Positions 61,101 through 64,000 of a DNA stretch of 64,000 nucleotides are shown here, piece after piece (position 1 is the stretch's first letter; each line of letters opens with the position of its first letter). Below the pieces are notes generated by a model that was not told where the DNA came from, did no database searches, and worked only from the letters and a program-made list of their open reading frames with translations. The translations under genes were made by a program, and so were the position numbers. The DNA is from Oreohelix idahoensis (lineage: Eukaryota > Mollusca > Gastropoda > Stylommatophora > Oreohelicidae): positions 248,001 through 312,000 of the forward strand of contig JAMPIV010004254.1 of the NCBI GenBank assembly GCA_024509875.1, given 5' to 3'.

Positions 61101-63730
61101 CTTTGTTCTTGTCGTAGATTTCCGATAGGAGAATTAAGACTAGGTTTGGTCCCTTCTGAATAGGTTTGAATAGGTGATAGACTCAGTGAGAGTTAGTGAA
61201 AGGTAATAGAATTTCCACACACGTGAGATGATAGATTTGATGTAGTGGCTGTCTCTGAAAGCGAAAAGAATTCTTCTCTCTCTCACCTATCTTCTACAAC
61301 AGTTGTTACAGCGTCAGACAGACTACACCAATATACATATTACGTATATTTCTATCACTCACAGGCACGCACATACACGTGACGACAGGTAAACACACAG
61401 ACGTGGGAAAACTATAACAATGATATATATATCTTATCTAGAACGAGCTGACCAAACACGATTATTAAGTTCAAGAGCGATTTTATTATCAGGAAAAAAA
61501 TCGGCTCACAACATCAAAGAAAGTACATCAAGGAAAATACATATACACATAGTCATAAAAAATCAAGGAAATGTTGCAAGGATGATAGCCCCGTTATAGT
61601 GTTAACTCTAGGTTTAGCCCGGCCCCGTTAAGAGAACAGATGATGGCGCCCGAGTCACAGATACATAGGGTTTGAGTCTAAGAGTTTTTCTTTGTTTTAT
61701 CTCGTAATTATATGCACAGAGTTTGAAAAAAAAATCTGATTTAACCTAAGACAAAACCACAAGAACTCTAGCCTTAGCAACAAATTATGCAGATTGGAAA
61801 AAAAAATTAGGACAGCAACAGGGTGTCAAAGATATAATAGTGAAAATATCACTCAGACCAGCGTACACTCATTCATTCCGCCATGGCTCTCATTCGTGTA
61901 CTCACGACTTTGCTCGCTGCCTCTTGGAACACCGTGATTTTAGATCTTCACCCAGACTAAAAAAAAATGCAGTCTTCTGCCAAGAAGTCCCCAGTTCCAA
62001 AAGACGTATTTAACTCGGAGTCTCCGGGAACGACTACTTGGGTGTGCAAATTTGTTCAAATGTCTGATTAAGTCACCTAACAATTATTCCAGGCGCGGGA
62101 GTTAGCAGAGCACAGTGTCAATGGCGTAGGTTTCTAAAAAAATGATGAATGTCAGGTCGGTGCCTTCCCTCAGTATAGGATTCACTTTAGTCACACCACA
62201 GATTTGTCCACAAGATATAATCTAGTCGGGAAATGATTGTTAATATTCACGCCACCAGGCAGCAAATTATATAGAGTTTCTAGAAGAAATTAAGTGCTGG
62301 CTCCAAGGTCCAGTATTTATCATTACAGTCTTTGAAAACCCGTTATAGGGATATTAGTATTTCTGTCTAACTTGCACCGTCAGATCAGTGTTACTTGAGA
62401 AAACCCACGTGGTTCAAAATAAGGACTGTCTATTTCTTCACAAGTATGGAAACTACTACTAGGTGCTGGTAAAGTTAGGGTCACCCCAAAACTTTCACTG
62501 TGTGGAGGAAAAATAACACATATAATATAATAAACAGAATCTGAACTGGTTATAACTTACATTTAAACTTGCAATCAGAGAGCTTTGCTTATCATTTAAA
62601 CTTCCCGTGACGTAAGTTATATTTAAAAATCAGCAATCCTCATAAATTAAGAACACGTGCGTATTCCGTCACCATTCATGAGGCTGGATTCTAGAGTTTA
62701 TACGTTAGTTTAGAAAAATACACTCGACTGAGTATTAGCAGTTAAATTAAATTCATAAATAGCTACAATTGCCGTTATAAGCTAGAAATTAAATTTTTAG
62801 TCTGCTTTCCACTGAATGCTTCCCTAGAAAATATAATAGCCTACCACTTTATTTCTCTTCTGCGCTAAAGAAATAGATTAAAATGAATTAAGCGATTTAA
62901 CACTTTAACACTCACAAAATCTATATATCTATCATATTAATTACCTCAACCACAGAATTACAGGTAGTCGCACAACTTAAGAATAAAAATGCTGAAAATA
63001 TTTCTGGAAGTCTAGAAGTTCGACAAATTGCCGAAACAAACTGAGATCTTCGCTAACAGCTATTCTGTTTACGAGCAACCTATCACTGTGGAGTCTATGA
63101 GCGAGAATGAAATTAAAGTTTCAAACTTGGCCAATATCTTAAAATCAGACAAAGGGCCCAAACTATTTCGCCACGCGAAATTATCTCCCCTACTCCCAAC
63201 ATTTACGTCCGCTTAACGCGTGTCGTAACTGTCACCTACTGACCACGATGTACGCGTGTCAGTTTCAAATCCCAGACAGCCTGACTCCATTGTAGGGCAG
63301 TTTTCACACTACAGCTGACCATGGCCCAAGTGAGCGCCGTGTCAGTTTGGGATTTTCCAGACAGATGTCTGGATACTGACCGGTGCAGATGTAAAGTATC
63401 ACACCTCACCGGGACTAATGCCGAGAAGAAGCTCGCGCGCTCGGTGAGAATGTAGACGATTTGCTACGTCCTATGTTCAGCGAACCGACTTATCACGCCT
63501 TCTGACGCCCTGCAGCCCTGACATCTACGTAATATCGTCCTAGCGCGATTCTCAGTTTTGAGAAAGAAACAGGTAAAGTTTGCGAATTATATGAAAATAA
63601 TATTCGCAAAACGAATGGATGAAAAATATACAGGAAAAAGGAAAACACAGAGATAATAAAAGAGAGAATTTAAGTGAAAGAATAGGAAGAAGATGTAGGA
63701 AATTAAATGAATATAAACCCTACGTGACAG
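61101..63730 (-). repeat. Candidate 3' LTR (minus strand) of an LTR element entering from the right edge
   Basis: The minus strand at 63748-63731 has a purine tract ('cttaaaggggggaggctc') directly followed by 'tgtcacgtaggg', like an LTR start (the Gag-Pro element in this window also has a G-run purine tract and a TGTSACG LTR terminus). The left LTR border was not found, so its length is unknown. The stretch has no recognised gene. A coding frame typical of a pol end lies on the far side of the purine tract. Confidence 0.4.
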
Positions 63731-63849
63731 AGCCTCCCCCCTTTAAGATATGGAAGCACTCCATGTCTACGTTATGGAGTTTAATTTCCTATAACCGTAG
63801 CTTCGGGGTGTCTGTCCTCTTCCCTCTCATCTCCCCCCCCCCATCTCTG

Positions 63850-64000
63850 TCCAATTCCTACTCAAGTCCACTCCTCAAAGTTTCCTTCCCCTGGAATGTC
63901 TCATATGCGCGCTTGAAAGAGCGTCGCCGCTTCTGACATTTTTGAAAGATTTCCTGTGATAGCGGTGGAATATCCCTGCCACTATCGTCATCTTCGTCAG
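63850..64000 (-). pseudogene. Possible pol 3' end of an LTR element, cut by window edge
   Basis: The minus strand, read from 64000, encodes 'DEDDDSGRDIPPLSQEIFQK' and 'CQKRRRSFKRAYETFQGKE' before stops. An acidic-then-basic tail ahead of a purine tract is what the end of a Ty3-type polyprotein looks like, but there is no catalytic motif inside the window. Confidence 0.35.

Overview
Eukaryotic, AT-rich, intron- and transposon-dense DNA from an animal. The host genes are a ciliary gene (ODAD4/TTC25-like) and an alpha-arrestin. The repeat fauna (PiggyBac, Tigger, mariner, hAT, two kinds of LTR element, several LINE families, SINEs with GAA tails) suggests an invertebrate, perhaps a mollusc or other lophotrochozoan; that placement is inference. 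No bacterial features, CRISPR arrays, rRNA or tRNA genes were seen.

Host genes. (1) On the plus strand, seven phase-consistent exons between 1587 and 25475 encode the C-terminal 334 residues of an ODAD4 (TTC25)-like TPR protein of the ciliary outer-dynein-arm docking machinery; its 5' exons lie left of the window. (2) On the minus strand, three phase-consistent exons (41376-41194, 39167-38993, 34903-34740) encode the last 173 residues of an arrestin-domain (ARRDC-like) protein; its 5' exons lie to the right and were not found. The two genes converge.

Layout. 1-1586: half of a diverged inverted repeat pair plus a SINE. 1587-10148: ODAD4 exons 1-4 (window numbering), with a PiggyBac element (4150-7872) in one intron. 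10149-22747: a 12.6-kb intron holding a LINE fragment, a SINE, and an old minus-strand LINE split by two later insertions: a non-autonomous DNA element with 555-bp internal repeats (20267-22208) and a very young LTR retrotransposon coding only Gag-protease (13795-20178). 22748-25475: last three ODAD4 exons, with a LINE tail and a SINE inserted back to back. 25476-34439: inverted-repeat partner, perfect hairpin, dispersed repeats, a hAT pseudogene (28738-30948) and a Tigger element (31270-33625). 34440-41376: alpha-arrestin exons and repeats. 41698-53330: a minus-strand LINE interrupted by a Ty3-type LTR retrotransposon (42944-52830) whose integrase lies upstream of its reverse transcriptase (Gmr1-like order); that element is itself interrupted by a SINE in its 5' LTR and a mariner in its RNase H region. 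55590-61088: a nearly full-length LINE bounded by 12-bp target duplications. 61101-64000: probably the LTR and pol 3' end of another LTR element that runs off the window.

No mobile element here has a complete, unbroken set of genes for independent movement. The main value of the window is its nested insertion record, exact enough to order many events by target-site duplications and resumed reading frames, plus two structurally unusual LTR elements.
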